Source: Methanobacteriota archaeon (lineage in GTDB: Archaea; Thermoplasmatota; E2; DHVEG-1). From it: a stretch of DNA of 6,550 bases. Positions 6,004 to 6,550 of this stretch are shown one piece after another; within the stretch, counting starts at the first letter, position 1; every line of letters starts with the position of its first letter. The notes beneath the pieces are model-generated. The model did not search any database and was not told where the DNA came from. It saw only the letters and a program-made list of their open reading frames with translations. The translations under genes were made by a program, and so were the position numbers. The stretch covers positions 1 to 6,550 of the forward strand of contig JAPKYG010000063.1 of assembly GCA_026394435.1 (NCBI GenBank), in the 5' to 3' direction.

Positions 6004-6550
6004 TGGTGATATGACGGTACGCAAAATAGAGGCAACCAATGACAAGAAGAATAACAATACCTACATCAAGTCCTTCTACGTATTGACTGACTTCATTCCA
6101 GTGTTGACCTAAGATAAATCCAAGATAAGTAAGGATACCGTTCCACAGTGTCGCACCAAGGATGGTATATAACGTGAATTTTTTAACATTCATTTTTCCA
6201 ATACCTGCGATAAGAGAGATGAGATGTCTGACGACAGGGATGAGTCGGGCGATAAAAATGATTAGTTCTCCTCGTTTGTTGAACCATTCCTCTGTTTTTT
6301 TTATATCTTCTATATCGACAAGAACATATTTTCCGTATTTTTCAACGAGTGTATGTCCCCCGGTTTTTCCGATATAATAAAATATAAGGGAACCGGTGAT
6401 GCTCCCTAGAGTACTCGCAATAATAATGAGGATAAAATTAAAGGTTCCTTGTGCGACTAAGAATCCTGCAAATGGCATAACAAATTCAGAGGGAACTGGA
6501 ACGACCATGCTTTCAAGCATCATGAGAAAAAATATTCCAGCATACCCAAG
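5978..6550 (-). CDS. DedA-family (SNARE-associated/VTT domain) membrane protein, 5' end outside the window
   Basis: At least 190 residues are visible. The frame stays open to the right edge (LGYAGIFFL precedes the first in-window Met), so the true start is outside and probably only 10-25 residues are missing. The family pattern is clear: LGYAGIFFLMMLES-x-x-VPVPSEFVMPFAG, then a glycine-rich helix GSITGSLIFYYIGKTGG, EKYGKY, the amphipathic EEWFNKRGE, and ARLIPVVRHLISLIAG with the conserved arginines, followed by two more helices and a basic tail RHITRKKK. DedA proteins are polytopic inner or cytoplasmic membrane proteins linked to lipid scrambling or flipping (polyprenyl phosphate or phospholipid recycling) and proton-dependent envelope homeostasis; the substrate here is unknown. 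It converges on the small membrane protein gene. The in-window Met at 6523 lies inside the first helix region and is not a convincing start. Confidence 0.9.
   Translation of the reverse strand, partial: LGYAGIFFLMMLESMVVPVPSEFVMPFAGFLVAQGTFNFILIIIASTLGSITGSLIFYYIGKTGGHTLVEKYGKYVLVDIEDIKKTEEWFNKRGELIIFIARLIPVVRHLISLIAGIGKMNVKKFTLYTILGATLWNGILTYLGFILGQHWNEVSQYVEGLDVGIVILLVIGCLYFAYRHITRKKKNQAN

Overview
The window looks archaeal. It encodes an RNA 2'-phosphotransferase (KptA) with an N-terminal zinc ribbon, a short archaeal-type phosphatidylserine-decarboxylase-like enzyme, a ribose-5-phosphate isomerase A, a CTP-dependent polyprenol/dolichol-kinase-like membrane protein and a homologue of archaeal cysteate synthase. 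Several starts have a GGTG-type Shine-Dalgarno core, others have none. Base composition is moderately AT-rich and genes are tightly packed. No taxonomic marker is present, so lineage below 'archaeon, probably euryarchaeal' cannot be stated.

Layout. Positions 1-590 (possibly to 680) on the minus strand hold the N-terminal part of a PaaK/CapK-family adenylate-forming ligase that leaves the window on the left. Its 5' end contains a perfect 90-bp in-frame tandem duplication (526-706) that copies the start codon and its Shine-Dalgarno sequence. Diverging from it, 721-2748 (+) is a single 675-residue protein in which a cysteate-synthase-like PLP domain is fused to a PP-loop APS-reductase-like domain. 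A phosphatidylserine decarboxylase homologue (2745-3365 +) overlaps its stop codon by ATGA. KptA (3391-4179, minus) converges on that gene. It diverges from rpiA (4254-4946 +), with one apparent shared TATA element between them. rpiA is followed by a dolichol/phytol-kinase-like membrane protein (4979-5692 +) and a two-helix membrane protein (5709-5966 +). A DedA-family membrane protein (minus) converges on these and runs off the right edge.

The notable system is the fusion. APS reductases of this class release sulfite, and cysteate synthase consumes sulfite plus O-phosphoserine to make L-cysteate. One polypeptide could therefore carry activated sulfate to an organic sulfonate while keeping toxic sulfite local. 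The translationally coupled pyruvoyl decarboxylase raises the speculative possibility that cysteate, or a cysteate-headgroup lipid, is the metabolic endpoint. It could equally be an ordinary archaetidylserine decarboxylase. The second half of the window (KptA, RpiA, lipid-alcohol kinase, DedA) is more ordinary housekeeping and membrane biology.
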